Below the pieces are notes generated by a model that was given only the letters and a program-made list of their open reading frames with translations, searched no databases and had not been told where the DNA came from. A stretch of DNA of 64,000 nucleotides from Lysobacter antibioticus (GTDB taxonomy: Bacteria > Pseudomonadota > Gammaproteobacteria > Xanthomonadales > Xanthomonadaceae): assembly GCF_001442535.1 (NCBI RefSeq), contig NZ_CP013141.1:2756624-2820623 (forward strand), in the 5' to 3' direction. Positions 38,988 through 48,134 of this stretch are shown here, one piece after another. Every line of letters begins with the position of its first letter. Position 1 is the stretch's first letter. The position numbers and the translations under genes are program-made.

Positions 38988-39728
38988 ATGACACTCCGCA
39001 TCGCCTACGTCACCAGCGGCATGGGCAGCCTCGGCACCGCGATTTGCCAGAAGCTCGCCCACGGCGGCCACACCGTGGTCGCCGGCTGCGGGCCCAACTC
39101 GCCGCGCAAGGCTACTTGGCTGCGCGAACAACGCGAGCTGGGTTTCGATTTCATCGCTTCCGAAGGCAATGCCGCCGACTGGGAGTCGACCGTCGCCGCA
39201 TTCGCCAAGGTCAAGGCCGAGGTCGGCGAGATCGACGTACTGGTCAACAACGCCGGCGGCACCCGCGACGTGCTGTTCCGGCAGATGACCCGCGAGGACT
39301 GGAACGCGGTGATGGCCGGCAACCTGCACAGCCTGTTCAACATCACCAAGCAGGTCATCGACGGCATGTCGGCGCGCGGCTGGGGCCGGATCATCAACAT
39401 CGCCTCGGTCAGCGCGCAGAAAGGCCAGATCGGCCAGGTCAACTACGCCACGGCGAAGTCGGCGATGCATGGCTTCACCCGCGCCCTGGCCCAGGAGTTC
39501 GCCGCGCGCGGCGTCACCGTCAACACGGTATCGCCCGGCTATGTGGCCAGCGCCGCGATCAGCGCGTTTCCGCCCGATGTGCTCGACCGGCTCGCCGCGT
39601 CGGTGCCGGTGCGCCGCCTGGGCAAGCCGGACGAGGTCGCCAGCCTGTGCGCGTGGTTGGCCTCGGACGATGCGGCCTTCGTGACCGGTGCGGATTACGC
39701 GGTCAACGGCGGGCTGCATATGGCTTGA
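38988..39728 (+). CDS. SDR-family reductase, acetoacetyl-CoA reductase-like
   Basis: 246 aa. Rossmann-fold short-chain dehydrogenase: cofactor segment TSGMGSLGTAI, NNAGG, catalytic Ser-Tyr-Lys in NIASVSAQKGQIGQVNYATAK, closing with GADYAVNGGLHMA. It is closest in style to PhbB acetoacetyl-CoA reductases, which make (R)-3-hydroxybutyryl-CoA for polyester. Start MTLRIAYVTSGMG with GAGGG upstream. It shares strand and repeat-rich spacers with the porin and CitMHS genes, so it may belong to the same regulon. Confidence 0.9.
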   Translation: MTLRIAYVTSGMGSLGTAICQKLAHGGHTVVAGCGPNSPRKATWLREQRELGFDFIASEGNAADWESTVAAFAKVKAEVGEIDVLVNNAGGTRDVLFRQMTREDWNAVMAGNLHSLFNITKQVIDGMSARGWGRIINIASVSAQKGQIGQVNYATAKSAMHGFTRALAQEFAARGVTVNTVSPGYVASAAISAFPPDVLDRLAASVPVRRLGKPDEVASLCAWLASDDAAFVTGADYAVNGGLHMA

Positions 39729-39732
39729 AGCT

Positions 39733-39815
39733 AGAAACGAGTGGAGAGGAGTGAGGAATGAGTGAGAGCAAGCTATTGCCCTTACTCACTTCTCACTTTT
39801 CTGCACTCACTCCTG
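39733..39815. repeat. Third GAGTGAG repeat cluster
   Basis: GAGTGGAGAGGAGTGAGGAATGAGTG-type sequence facing CTCACTTCTCACTTTT, between the convergent SDR and DUF1704 genes. It may serve as a terminator for both. Confidence 0.75.
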
Positions 39816-39819
39816 GCTC

Positions 39820-41094
39820 TCAACCGATTTCGCTGAAATCCCCCTCCGCCATCTGGTCGAGGCGGATGCGGTTGGCGAACAGCGAGAACGCCAGCATTCC
39901 GGCGAGTCCGTTCGCGCGGGTGATCCACGGCGGCATCCAGCGCGGCGGCGCGAGCACGCCGCTGTCGAACAAGGGCTCGAACCGCTGTACGTCGCCGAGG
40001 GTCATCTTGCCGGCGAACAACCAGCGGCACAGGTGCAGCTTCTGTTGGCGCAAGGCCCAGCGGAAGAAGGTGTGCACGCCGACCAGGCCACGCAGATAGA
40101 CTGCGTCCTTGGTGAAGGCGGAGCCGCCGGTCGTGGGCACGCCGCGGAACACGCGCTGGGCCGAGGCGAAGCTGTCGGCCGGCGTTTGGCCGGCGTCGAT
40201 GAAGTAGCGGAACACCTGGATGAAATCGGCGCCGTCGAGCGCCATCGCCACCGCGTCGATGCGCAGGCTCAGCCGTTTCATGCGGCCGATGTCGATGCTG
40301 CCGGTGATCTGTTCGGCGAAGGTCGCCAGGCCTTCCTGGGTCGCGGTGGTACGCGGCGACGACAGCGCCAGGCTCGGCAGCACCGGCTGTTCGCGGCCGT
40401 TGAGCGCGGTCAGCGAGTGCACGAAGGCTTCGTGCTGCAGCAGCTGATGGCGGTCGTAGTCGCTGAAGGCGGCGCCGCTGCGCAGGCGGATGCGGGTCGC
40501 GCCGGCGGCGGCCTTGGCGATCAGGTCCGGGTCGAGCACGACCTCGATCACGCGGGCGTCGAAGTAATCGTCGAGATCGCGCTGCAGTTGCAGGCTCAAG
40601 GCAGTCGCCGAGATTTCCACGGTTTCGGCCGGCGACATCAGCTCGCGGTCGAGTTCGTTGGCGATCGAGATGAAATGATTGGCGGCCTCGCGCGTGCTCG
40701 GCCCCTGCCCGGGCAGCGCCGCATCGGGCTTGCCGAACAACTGCACCGAATAGCCCGTGACCGCGGTCGAGCCCAACGATTCCAGCAACTGCGCGGCCAC
40801 GCCCCAGGAATGCGCCGATTCGATCAGGTACTCGCCGAGCGGATGATCCGGATCGGCTTCGGCGGCGACCGCTTCGAGCTCACGCCGGGCTTCGCTGAAG
40901 TCGTACTTCGGATACTCGATGATCGGCAACTGCGCGGTGCCGCGCGCGTAGTCGTCGAGGAACTGCACCTCCAGGCCCGACGGCCAACTCGCCATGGTCA
41001 GCAGCTTGATCCCGCGCGCGACCCGGACCATGCGCGCATCGAGCGCGGCGTGATGCTGGATTTCGCTGTGCAGACTGGGGCTGAGCAGGCTCAT
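39820..41094 (-). CDS. DUF1704 (QEGLA motif) putative metallopeptidase
   Basis: 424 aa. It is annotated in related bacteria as flavohemoglobin expression-modulating QEGLA motif protein; the TQEGLATFAEQ motif is present. Upstream is HEAFVH (HExxxH), the metal site of the wider family that includes eukaryotic tubulin tyrosine carboxypeptidases (MATCAP). The remainder is mostly helical. No bacterial substrate is known. It is 100 nt downstream of rsgA on the same strand. Confidence 0.88.
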   Translation of the reverse strand: MSLLSPSLHSEIQHHAALDARMVRVARGIKLLTMASWPSGLEVQFLDDYARGTAQLPIIEYPKYDFSEARRELEAVAAEADPDHPLGEYLIESAHSWGVAAQLLESLGSTAVTGYSVQLFGKPDAALPGQGPSTREAANHFISIANELDRELMSPAETVEISATALSLQLQRDLDDYFDARVIEVVLDPDLIAKAAAGATRIRLRSGAAFSDYDRHQLLQHEAFVHSLTALNGREQPVLPSLALSSPRTTATQEGLATFAEQITGSIDIGRMKRLSLRIDAVAMALDGADFIQVFRYFIDAGQTPADSFASAQRVFRGVPTTGGSAFTKDAVYLRGLVGVHTFFRWALRQQKLHLCRWLFAGKMTLGDVQRFEPLFDSGVLAPPRWMPPWITRANGLAGMLAFSLFANRIRLDQMAEGDFSEIG

Positions 41095-41193
41095 GCAGCA
41101 GGGCCTTGGGGGTGTTTCGCGGTGGAGAGCGAGAGCGGTTCGGCCAGCGCAAACGCCCCGTCTGCGCCCGGCTTTACGACTGAACCCGGGCGC

Positions 41194-42342
41194 TCAGCGG
41201 CGCCCATGCTTGTCGTCCGGCCGCTTGCCGGGCGCCTTGCCGGCCACTTTCTCGTCGGCCTTCTGCGCGCGCCGGTTGGCCAGCTTGTTGGCCGCGCCGG
41301 CGACTTCGTCGCGCAATTTCAAATAGTTGGCGAACCGCTGCGGGTCGAGCCGGCCGCCTTCGATCGCCGCGCGTACGGCGCAGCCGGGTTCGCGGTCGTG
41401 CGAGCAGTCGCGGAACTTGCACTGCTCGGCCAAGGCTTCGACGTCGCTGAAATTCTCGGCGACGTCTTCCTCGCCGGTCGGCTTGAGCTCGCGCATGCCC
41501 GGGGTGTCGATCAGGCAGGCGCCCGACGGCAGCGGGATCAGGGCGCGGTGGGTGGTGGTGTGGCGGCCACGCGCATCGCTCTCGCGCACCGCGCCGGTCT
41601 TCATGCGCTCGATGCCCAGCAGGCTGTTGGTCAGGGTCGACTTGCCGGCGCCGGAAGAACCCACCAGCACCACGGTGCGGCCCGGCTGCAGCCACGGCGC
41701 CATCGCCGCGACGCTGCCGTCGCGGTCGCGCGCGTTGACCGCGCGGATCGCCACGCCCTGGGCCAGCTCGATCAAGGCGCCGGTCGCCTCGGCGACCGCG
41801 TTCTCGTCGGCGGCGATGGCTTCGTCGGCCTTGGTCAGCACCACCACCGGCTCGGCGCCGCCGCGGACCAGCAGCAGATAGCGCTCGATCCGGCGCGGAT
41901 TGAAGTCGGCATCCAGCCCGCAGACGATGAACACCGTGTCGATGTTCGCCGCGATCAACTGCTGCTTGTAATGCTCGCCGGCGGCGCCGCGCTTGATCGC
42001 GCTGTAGCGCGGCAGCAGCGCGACGACCTTGCCGCGGCTGCCGTCGCCCTCGATCAGCAGCCAGTCGCCGACCCCGGGGCGCTGTTCGGGCGCGACCGAG
42101 CCTTTCTTGTAATTGGCCGGGCGCTGCCATTCGGGCAGGGATTCGACCCGATAGCCGCTGTCGGGGCCTTCGGACACGACATAGCCGCTGCGGTGCTGCT
42201 CGGTCACCCGCGCCGGGCGGGCCTGAGGGTGGTCGAGCAGCGCCTGGCGCCAGACGGGGTCGGCGGGCAACGGCTCGGCGGCCGTGATCGGCCAGCCGAT
42301 CGCCTGCAAGGCAGCGAGTTCAGGAGTCAAAGGCGCGGGCAA
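41194..42342 (-). CDS. rsgA: Ribosome small-subunit-dependent GTPase A
   Basis: 382 aa. An OB fold is followed by a circularly permuted GTPase: LTKADEA (G4) comes before the P-loop LVGSSGAGKSTLTNSLLG and DTPGMREL (G3). A C-terminal zinc finger follows (CKFRDCSHDREPGCAV). RsgA checks maturation of the 30S subunit. The C-terminus is Lys-rich. Confidence 0.95.
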   Translation of the reverse strand: MPAPLTPELAALQAIGWPITAAEPLPADPVWRQALLDHPQARPARVTEQHRSGYVVSEGPDSGYRVESLPEWQRPANYKKGSVAPEQRPGVGDWLLIEGDGSRGKVVALLPRYSAIKRGAAGEHYKQQLIAANIDTVFIVCGLDADFNPRRIERYLLLVRGGAEPVVVLTKADEAIAADENAVAEATGALIELAQGVAIRAVNARDRDGSVAAMAPWLQPGRTVVLVGSSGAGKSTLTNSLLGIERMKTGAVRESDARGRHTTTHRALIPLPSGACLIDTPGMRELKPTGEEDVAENFSDVEALAEQCKFRDCSHDREPGCAVRAAIEGGRLDPQRFANYLKLRDEVAGAANKLANRRAQKADEKVAGKAPGKRPDDKHGRR

Positions 42343-42567
42343 CGAGGGTCATGGCGCGATTCTACATAGGCCGGCCGCGGGTTTCGGCCCCGGCGGCGGG
42401 CTCCGGACCGGCGGCGAAGGCGGCGGCGGCCGGGAATGGGGCCGCCGGCGCGGCCAATCCGTGCCCGCCTGCGCAGATCGCCGACGCCCGGAATCGGCGC
42501 CCCCGGCTGATTCGCCGGACCGATTCAGCTAGTCTGGGGGTCTCTCCTTCGACCCAGCCCTGCCCCG

Positions 42568-43827
42568 ATGTCATTGCCGCCCCTGAAAACCCGCGAACGC
42601 CTGTCCGAAGTCCGTTACGAAATCCGCGGTGAACTGGCCCGGCGAGCCCGTGAGTTGGAGGCCCAGGGACGCAAGCAGATCAAGCTCAACATCGGCAACC
42701 CCGGCGCCTTCGGCTTCCGCGCGCCCGAACATCTGCAGCGCGCGATCGCCGACCACATCGCCAACACCGATCCCTATACCCATCAGCAAGGCCTGCCGGC
42801 CGCGCGCGAAGCCATCGCCGCGTTCCACAAGCGCCGCGGCACGCCCAACGCCTCGCCCGAGCGCGTGTTCGTCGGCAACGGCGTCAGCGAGCTGATCGAC
42901 CTGTCGCTGCGCGCCCTGCTCAATCCCGGCGACGAAGTGCTGCTGCCCTCGCCCGACTACCCGCTGTGGTCGGCCGCGACCATCCTCAACGACGGCCGCC
43001 CGGTGTATTACCGCTGCCAGCCCGAGAACGGCTTCCTGCCCGACCCGGACGAGATCGAGCAATTGATCTCCAGCCGCACCCGCGCGATCGTGCTGATCAA
43101 CCCGAACAACCCGACCGGCGCGGCTTACCCGCGCGAGCTGATCGAACGCATCGTCGCGATCGCCGCGCGCCACAAGCTGCTGCTGATGTGCGACGAGATC
43201 TACGACTCGATCCTCTACGACGGTGCCCAGTTCACCCCGGTCGCGCCGATCGCCGGCGACCTGCCCTGCCTGAGCTTCGGCGGCCTGTCCAAGGTGCACC
43301 GCGCCTGCGGCTGGCGCGTGGGTTGGGCGGTGCTGTCGGGCGACCCGGTCGCCAGCGGCGACTTCCACCACGCCATGGACCTGCTCGGCGCGCTGCGCCT
43401 GTGCGCCAACGTGCCGGGCCAGTTCGCGATCGAAGCCGCGCTCAACGGCGAAGACACCATCACCCCGCTGTGCGTGCCGGGCGGACGCCTGTACGAGGCG
43501 CGCCGCGCGGTGATCGAGTCGGTCGAAGCCAGCCGGCACCTGGAGCTGGTCGCGCCGGCCGGCGCCCTGTACGCGTTCCCGGCCGTGGTCGGCGCCGCCG
43601 CGCAGGGCTTCGACGACCACAAGTTCGCGCTGGAACTGCTCGAAACCGAAGACGTGCTGGTGGTGCCGGGCTCGAGCTTCAACGTGCCCTACCGCAACCA
43701 CTTCCGCGTCACCCTGCTGCCGCAGCCGGCCGAAGTGCGCGAGGTGTTCCAGCGCATCGAACGCGTGCTCGACCGTTACGCCGAGCGCGGCGCCCAGGTC
43801 GAAACGCAGCGCGCCGCGGTGGCCTGA
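42568..43827 (+). CDS. alaA: AlaA-type pyridoxal-phosphate aminotransferase
   Basis: 419 aa, fold type I class I/II aminotransferase: NIGNPGAFGF opening, YTHQQGLPAAREAI, INPNNPTGAAYPREL, CDEIYDSILYDG, and the Schiff-base lysine in FGGLSKVHRACGWRVGW. It is closest to AlaA (glutamate-pyruvate aminotransferase), making alanine from pyruvate. The GDSL hydrolase gene follows after 7 nt. Confidence 0.9.
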   Translation: MSLPPLKTRERLSEVRYEIRGELARRARELEAQGRKQIKLNIGNPGAFGFRAPEHLQRAIADHIANTDPYTHQQGLPAAREAIAAFHKRRGTPNASPERVFVGNGVSELIDLSLRALLNPGDEVLLPSPDYPLWSAATILNDGRPVYYRCQPENGFLPDPDEIEQLISSRTRAIVLINPNNPTGAAYPRELIERIVAIAARHKLLLMCDEIYDSILYDGAQFTPVAPIAGDLPCLSFGGLSKVHRACGWRVGWAVLSGDPVASGDFHHAMDLLGALRLCANVPGQFAIEAALNGEDTITPLCVPGGRLYEARRAVIESVEASRHLELVAPAGALYAFPAVVGAAAQGFDDHKFALELLETEDVLVVPGSSFNVPYRNHFRVTLLPQPAEVREVFQRIERVLDRYAERGAQVETQRAAVA

Positions 43828-43834
43828 AGCGACC

Positions 43835-44455
43835 ATGGCGCTGTCTTATCTCGCGCTCGGCGATAGCTACACCATTGGCGAAGCCGTGCCCGAAGCCGGG
43901 CGTTGGCCGCTGCAGATGGCCGGCACGCTGCGCGAGCGCGGCGTCGACCTCGCCGACCCGCGCATCATCGCCACCACCGGCTGGACCACCGACGAGCTCG
44001 CGCTCGCGCTGGATCTGGCCGAACCGCTGGGGCAGTGGGATTTCGTCAGCCTGTTGATCGGCGTCAACAACCAGTACCGCGGCCGCAGCGCGGTGCAGTA
44101 CGGCGTCGAGTTCCGCGAACTGCTCGAACGCGCGATCCGTTACGCCCACGGCCGCGCCGACCGCGTGCTGGTGCTGTCGATCCCCGATTGGGGCGCGACC
44201 CCGTTCGGCGCCAGCGACAAGCGCAGCCCGGCGACGATCGGCGCCGAGCTCGATGTGTTCAATCAGGCCGCGCGCGATATCTGCACGCGGCATGGCGTCG
44301 CCTTCGTCGACATCACTCCGGTCTCGCGCGCACGCGGCAGCGAAGCGGCGATGGTCGCCGAGGATGGCCTGCATCCGTCGGCGGCGATGTACACGCAGTG
44401 GACCGAACTGGCCGTGCCGGTGGCGCAGCGGCTGCTGGCCTCGCGCGCGGACTGA
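43835..44455 (+). CDS. SGNH/GDSL-family hydrolase
   Basis: 206 aa. Block I reads ALGDSYTIGEAVPE with nucleophile Ser11 (GDSYT). Block III Asn is in LIGVNNQYRG and the catalytic Asp/His in EDGLHPSAAMYTQW. No signal peptide, so cytosolic. It lies 7 nt after the aminotransferase and is probably co-transcribed. The substrate (ester or thioester) cannot be told from sequence. Confidence 0.9.
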   Translation: MALSYLALGDSYTIGEAVPEAGRWPLQMAGTLRERGVDLADPRIIATTGWTTDELALALDLAEPLGQWDFVSLLIGVNNQYRGRSAVQYGVEFRELLERAIRYAHGRADRVLVLSIPDWGATPFGASDKRSPATIGAELDVFNQAARDICTRHGVAFVDITPVSRARGSEAAMVAEDGLHPSAAMYTQWTELAVPVAQRLLASRAD

Positions 44456-44582
44456 ACGCGGCCGCGCCGAGTGCGGCGACGGTGTACTCGATGCCGCCCC
44501 GTCGCGACCGCCGAGCGCGGGCCGCGCCGGGATGCCAAACTGCCGCCGGCGGCACGGCCGCGAACGGAGTCCGGACCCAGCA

Positions 44583-45278
44583 ATGAACGAAGCGGTACAA
44601 GCCATGGCCCACGGACAGGCGGACCGCATCGCGCGCGCCTATCTGCCCGAGCACCCGCTCGGCAATCGTTGGGACTATTACTACAGCCGCGCCAAGCTCG
44701 GCAGCGATCCGCTCTATCCGGGCGTCAGCGCAGCCTTGCGCGGCACCCGCGCGCCGCTGCTGGACCTGGGCTGCGGCCTCGGCCTGCTCGCCCACACCTT
44801 GCTGGCCGACGGCATCCGCCTGCCGTATCGCGGCGTCGACAGCGATGCGGCGAAGATCCGCCGCGCCACCCGCGCCGCGGCGCGGGTCGGCCTGGATCAG
44901 GCCGTGTTCGAGACCGTCGACCTCGCTCACGAAGTGCCTGAGCATCGCGGCAGCGTGGTGATGCTCGACGTGCTGCAGTTCATTCCCTACCCGGCGCAGG
45001 CACGCGCGATCGACGCCATGATCGCGATGCTGACCCCGGGCGCGCGCCTGGTGATCCGCACCGGCCTCGACGACGGCACCCACCGTGCCCGCATCACCCT
45101 CGCGGTCGACCTGTTCTCGCGCGCGCTGGGCTGGATGAATGCGATGCCGCGCTACTACCCCAACGGAGAAGGTTTGCGCGCGCGCTTGCGCGAAGCCGGT
45201 CTCGAGGTCGAGTTCACGCCGCTGTTCGGGCGCACGCCGTTCAACAACTGGCGGATCGTGGCGGCGCGACCGGAGTGA
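44583..45278 (+). CDS. SAM-dependent methyltransferase
   Basis: 231 aa. Class I methyltransferase with LLDLGCGLGLLAHTL (motif I) and YRGVDSDAAKIRRA (acidic loop), then VVMLDVLQFIPYPAQ and LTPGARLVIRTG. Start MNEAVQAMAHGQAD at 44583. The substrate is unknown; relatives of this size sit with lipid or natural-product genes. A NodB deacetylase gene is convergent beyond a REP copy. Confidence 0.82.
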   Translation: MNEAVQAMAHGQADRIARAYLPEHPLGNRWDYYYSRAKLGSDPLYPGVSAALRGTRAPLLDLGCGLGLLAHTLLADGIRLPYRGVDSDAAKIRRATRAAARVGLDQAVFETVDLAHEVPEHRGSVVMLDVLQFIPYPAQARAIDAMIAMLTPGARLVIRTGLDDGTHRARITLAVDLFSRALGWMNAMPRYYPNGEGLRARLREAGLEVEFTPLFGRTPFNNWRIVAARPE

Positions 45279-45305
45279 GGGGCACGCGGTAACCGGACAG
45301 GGCGC

Positions 45306-45329
45306 GGTCGCGGCTCGCGCCGCTCCTAC
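45306..45329. repeat. Single REP palindrome
   Basis: GGTCGCGGCTCGCGCCGCTCCTAC copy between convergent genes, same family as the RAYT-flanking repeats. Confidence 0.85.
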
Positions 45330-45356
45330 CCTTATCGGCTCGGCCCAGGCGGCCCC

Positions 45357-46142
45357 TCATTCGACCGACGGCACCACGCAGCGATAATCCAGCTCGCGCA
45401 AACGCCGCAACAACACCGCCATGGTCTCGACATTGCGCCCATGGCGCGCGCCCTCGTGCATCAGCACGATCGCGCCCGGCGCGAGATCTTTTTCGATCCG
45501 CGCCACCACCGTGGCCGGGTCGGCCGCGACTGCATCGAAGCCGCGCGCGCTCCACGCCACCCGGATCAAACCGTGCGTGCTCAAGGGCTGCGCGGTGAAC
45601 GGATTGGCCATGCCGACCACCGCCCGGAACCAGCGCAGGCGCAAGCCGGGGATCAAGGCCTGCAGTCGCGCCTGGGCGCCGCCGATCTCGGCGGCCATCG
45701 CCGCCGGCCCCAGCATCCAGAACCGCGCCGCGGGGTGGCTGGCGCTGTGGTTGCCCAGGTCGTGGCCGCGGCGGACGATCTCGCGTAGCAAGTCGGCGCG
45801 TTGTTCGGCGCGCTGCGCGACCACGAAGAAGGTGGCCTTGGCCTGGTGGGCGTCGAGCAGATCGAGCAGGGCCAGGGTGTCGTCGGAGGGGCCGTCGTCG
45901 ATGGTCAGCCAGATCGCGCGTTCGCGGGTCGGCAGCCGCGACAGCACCGGGCTGAACAGACGCGAACGCGGCCACAGGGTGCCCCAGACCATCGCCCCGT
46001 GGCTCAGCAGCAAGGCCGGCAGGCCGACGGTCCAGCCGTAGCGCGCCCACAAGGCGACCATCAGCAGCTGCGAGCCGAGGAACAGCCACAGCCAGACACC
46101 AGGACGGCGCGGAGGACGATGGGCGACGAGGATGGCGTTCAT
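45357..46142 (-). CDS. Membrane-anchored NodB-type polysaccharide deacetylase
   Basis: 261 aa. Two N-terminal hydrophobic segments (about 16-36 and 38-54) place the catalytic part at the membrane. The NodB domain has AIWLTIDDGPSDDT (catalytic Asp and metal Asp) and the metal-binding HxxxH in GNHSASHP, plus a late IVLMHEGARHGRN. It is predicted to remove N- or O-acetyl groups from a cell-surface glycan. Confidence 0.9.
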   Translation of the reverse strand: MNAILVAHRPPRRPGVWLWLFLGSQLLMVALWARYGWTVGLPALLLSHGAMVWGTLWPRSRLFSPVLSRLPTRERAIWLTIDDGPSDDTLALLDLLDAHQAKATFFVVAQRAEQRADLLREIVRRGHDLGNHSASHPAARFWMLGPAAMAAEIGGAQARLQALIPGLRLRWFRAVVGMANPFTAQPLSTHGLIRVAWSARGFDAVAADPATVVARIEKDLAPGAIVLMHEGARHGRNVETMAVLLRRLRELDYRCVVPSVE

Positions 46143-46272
46143 GCGCGGCGGGCGGTTCCGAGGGTCGGGAGGGGCTCCGCGGCAGCCCGAGACGCCGGCG
46201 GATGCCGCATCCTACCTTGCGGCGTAGACTGCCCGCCCCCACCTTGCCCCTATCCCCGCCCGGCTGACCTCC

Positions 46273-47199
46273 ATGTCCCTCGACCCTGCCCTGCGTTCGC
46301 GCATCGAAACCCTGCTCCAGTCCAACCGCGTCGTTCTGTTCATGAAGGGCGGCCCCACCGCGCCGCAATGCGGCTTCTCGGCCAAGGCCTCCGGCGCGCT
46401 CAACGCGCTGCTGCCGCAGGGCTATGCCCATGTCGACGTGCTGGCCGACGCTGAGATCCGCGAGGGCATCAAGCAATACGGCGAGTGGCCGACGATCCCG
46501 CAGCTCTACATCGACGCACAACTGGTCGGCGGCAGCGACATCGTCGAGCAGATGGCCGCCAGCGGCGAGCTGCACGAACTGCTCGGCCTGCCGGTCCCGG
46601 ACCGCAGCCCGCCGAAGCTGACCATCACTCCGGCCGCGGCGAAGATGTTGCGCGACGCGGTGGCCAATGCCGGCGACAACTACGCGGTGCAGCTTGAAGT
46701 CGATGCGCGCCACAACGTCCGTCTGCAACTGGCGCCGGTCGACGCCAACGCCATCGCCGTCGAGGCCGAAGGCGTGCGCGTGCAGACCGACTGGATCAAC
46801 GCCCGCCGCGCCGACGGCGTCAGCATCGACTGGGCCGACGACGAACGCGGCCGCGGCCTGGTCATCACCAACCCCAACGCCCCGCCGGCGGTGCAGCCGA
46901 TCGCCCCCGAGCAGGCGCTCGCGCGCGCCGGCGAAGGCTCGCTGCGCGTGGTCGACGTGCGTCCCGCCGACGAACGCGCGATCGCCCGCGTCGGCATCGC
47001 TTTCGATACCTTCGATGCCGGCACCGATGCCCTCGAAGGCCTGCCCAAGGACACCCCGCTGGCGTTCCTGTGCCACCACGGCGGCCGCAGCGCCCAGGCC
47101 GCCGAGCACTTCCGCCAGCTCGGTTTCCGCGAGGTCTACAACATCGAAGGCGGCATCGACGCCTGGGCCAACCTGGACGCTTCGATTCCGAAGTACTGA
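46273..47199 (+). CDS. Glutaredoxin-HesB-like-rhodanese three-domain fusion
   Basis: 308 aa. Residues 1-105 are a monothiol Grx4 glutaredoxin (Cys33 in QCGFS, WPTIPQLYI, GGSDIV). Residues about 113-202 are a HesB/A-type-like Fe-S carrier domain (SPPKLTITPAAAKMLRDAV.. ..RGLVITNPN) that lacks all three canonical cysteines. Residues about 212-308 are a rhodanese domain with the active Cys267 in FLCHHGGRS. Grx4 proteins bind glutathione-ligated [2Fe-2S] clusters; the fusion ties this to sulfur transfer. A strong terminator follows at 47238. Confidence 0.92.
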   Translation: MSLDPALRSRIETLLQSNRVVLFMKGGPTAPQCGFSAKASGALNALLPQGYAHVDVLADAEIREGIKQYGEWPTIPQLYIDAQLVGGSDIVEQMAASGELHELLGLPVPDRSPPKLTITPAAAKMLRDAVANAGDNYAVQLEVDARHNVRLQLAPVDANAIAVEAEGVRVQTDWINARRADGVSIDWADDERGRGLVITNPNAPPAVQPIAPEQALARAGEGSLRVVDVRPADERAIARVGIAFDTFDAGTDALEGLPKDTPLAFLCHHGGRSAQAAEHFRQLGFREVYNIEGGIDAWANLDASIPKY

Positions 47200-47237
47200 T
47201 CGATCGGCAGTTCTGATCGATCGGCAAGCCCGCATCG

Positions 47238-47268
47238 AACGGCCGCGACGCCCTGCGTCGCGGCCGTT
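47238..47268 (+). terminator. Rho-independent terminator
   Basis: 13-bp stem AACGGCCGCGACG / CGTCGCGGCCGTT (arms 47238-47250 and 47256-47268, 5-nt loop), then TCGTTTT. It terminates the glutaredoxin-rhodanese gene. Confidence 0.88.
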
Positions 47269-47320
47269 TCGTTTTGTGGGCCGGGCTGGCGGATCGCCGC
47301 GCCGGCTCGGGCGGGTGCGC

Positions 47321-47344
47321 GGTCGCGACTCGCGTCGCTCCTAC
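47321..47344. repeat. Variant REP palindrome
   Basis: GGTCGCGACTCGCGTCGCTCCTAC: a compensatory G-to-A/C-to-T variant that keeps the hairpin paired. The region 47269-47503 otherwise holds no supported gene. Confidence 0.8.
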
Positions 47345-47503
47345 CCGAGCGCTGGCAACGCCGCGGATGGTCGTCGCTCTACCAACTTCTGGCCGATGGA
47401 CATGGCGTGGCCATCGCCTAAGCTCGGCGCCGGCAACCACGCCTTGCCCCTTGCCCGCACGACCATCGCCACGGACCGGCGCATCCGACCCGGAGTCTTC
47501 TTC

Positions 47504-47953
47504 GTGAACGCTACCGCCGTGCCCGCCCTTCGCCGTTGTGCGCTCGCCCTGCTTCTGTGCCTGCTCTGCGCCGCCCCCGTGGCCCAGGCCAGCGACACCC
47601 CGGCCGCCACCGCCGCTCCCGTACAACAACTGCGCATCTACGAAATCTTCGAAGACACCAAACCGCATTTCCACGCCCGCTTCCGCGATCACGCCCTGCG
47701 CATCATGCGCCGCTACGACTTCCGCATCGTCGCTATGTGGGAGACCAAAACCGCGCAGCGCACCGAATTCGCCTACCTGCTCGAATGGCCCGACGAGACG
47801 ACGATGAAGGACCGCTGGAGCAAGTTCATGGCCGACGAAGAATGGTCCGAGATCAAGCGCCAGACCCGCGTGCACGGCCGCATGGTCGGCGAGATCCAGG
47901 ACCGCACCCTGCGCGTCGTCCCGTATTCGCCGCAGCAGCGGTTGTTGGATTGA
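47504..47953 (+). CDS. Exported NIPSNAP-family protein
   Basis: 149 aa, GTG start at 47504 with GGAG 8 nt upstream; this start gives a clear signal peptide (ALRRCALALLLCLLCAAPVAQA). The mature part is a NIPSNAP/ferredoxin-like fold: LRIYEIFEDTKPHFHARFRDHA, RYDFRIVAMWET and FAYLLEWPDETTMKDRW. Function unknown. An in-frame extension far upstream has no signal character and is not used. Confidence 0.82.
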   Translation: MNATAVPALRRCALALLLCLLCAAPVAQASDTPAATAAPVQQLRIYEIFEDTKPHFHARFRDHALRIMRRYDFRIVAMWETKTAQRTEFAYLLEWPDETTMKDRWSKFMADEEWSEIKRQTRVHGRMVGEIQDRTLRVVPYSPQQRLLD

Positions 47954-47984
47954 TGCGGCCGTAGCCGGAGCGCCGCCTGCGAGG

Positions 47985-48100
47985 GTAGGAGCGGCGCGAG
48001 CCGCGACGCAGGCTGACGGACTGCGGCGTCGGTTCGGGTGGGCGCGCGGTCGCGACTTGCGTCGCTCCTACCCAAGAGCGGCGGCGTCGCTCCTACAGGG
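47985..48100. repeat. REP pair between NIPSNAP and DUF924 genes
   Basis: REP at 47985-48008 and a variant inverted copy at 48048-48071 (TCGCGACTTGCGTCGCTCC), with a partial third copy (GGCGTCGCTCCTACAGGGG) ending near 48100. Confidence 0.8.
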
Positions 48101-48134
48101 GATACGACGCGTTCGCGGGGAAACGCGCCCCGGC

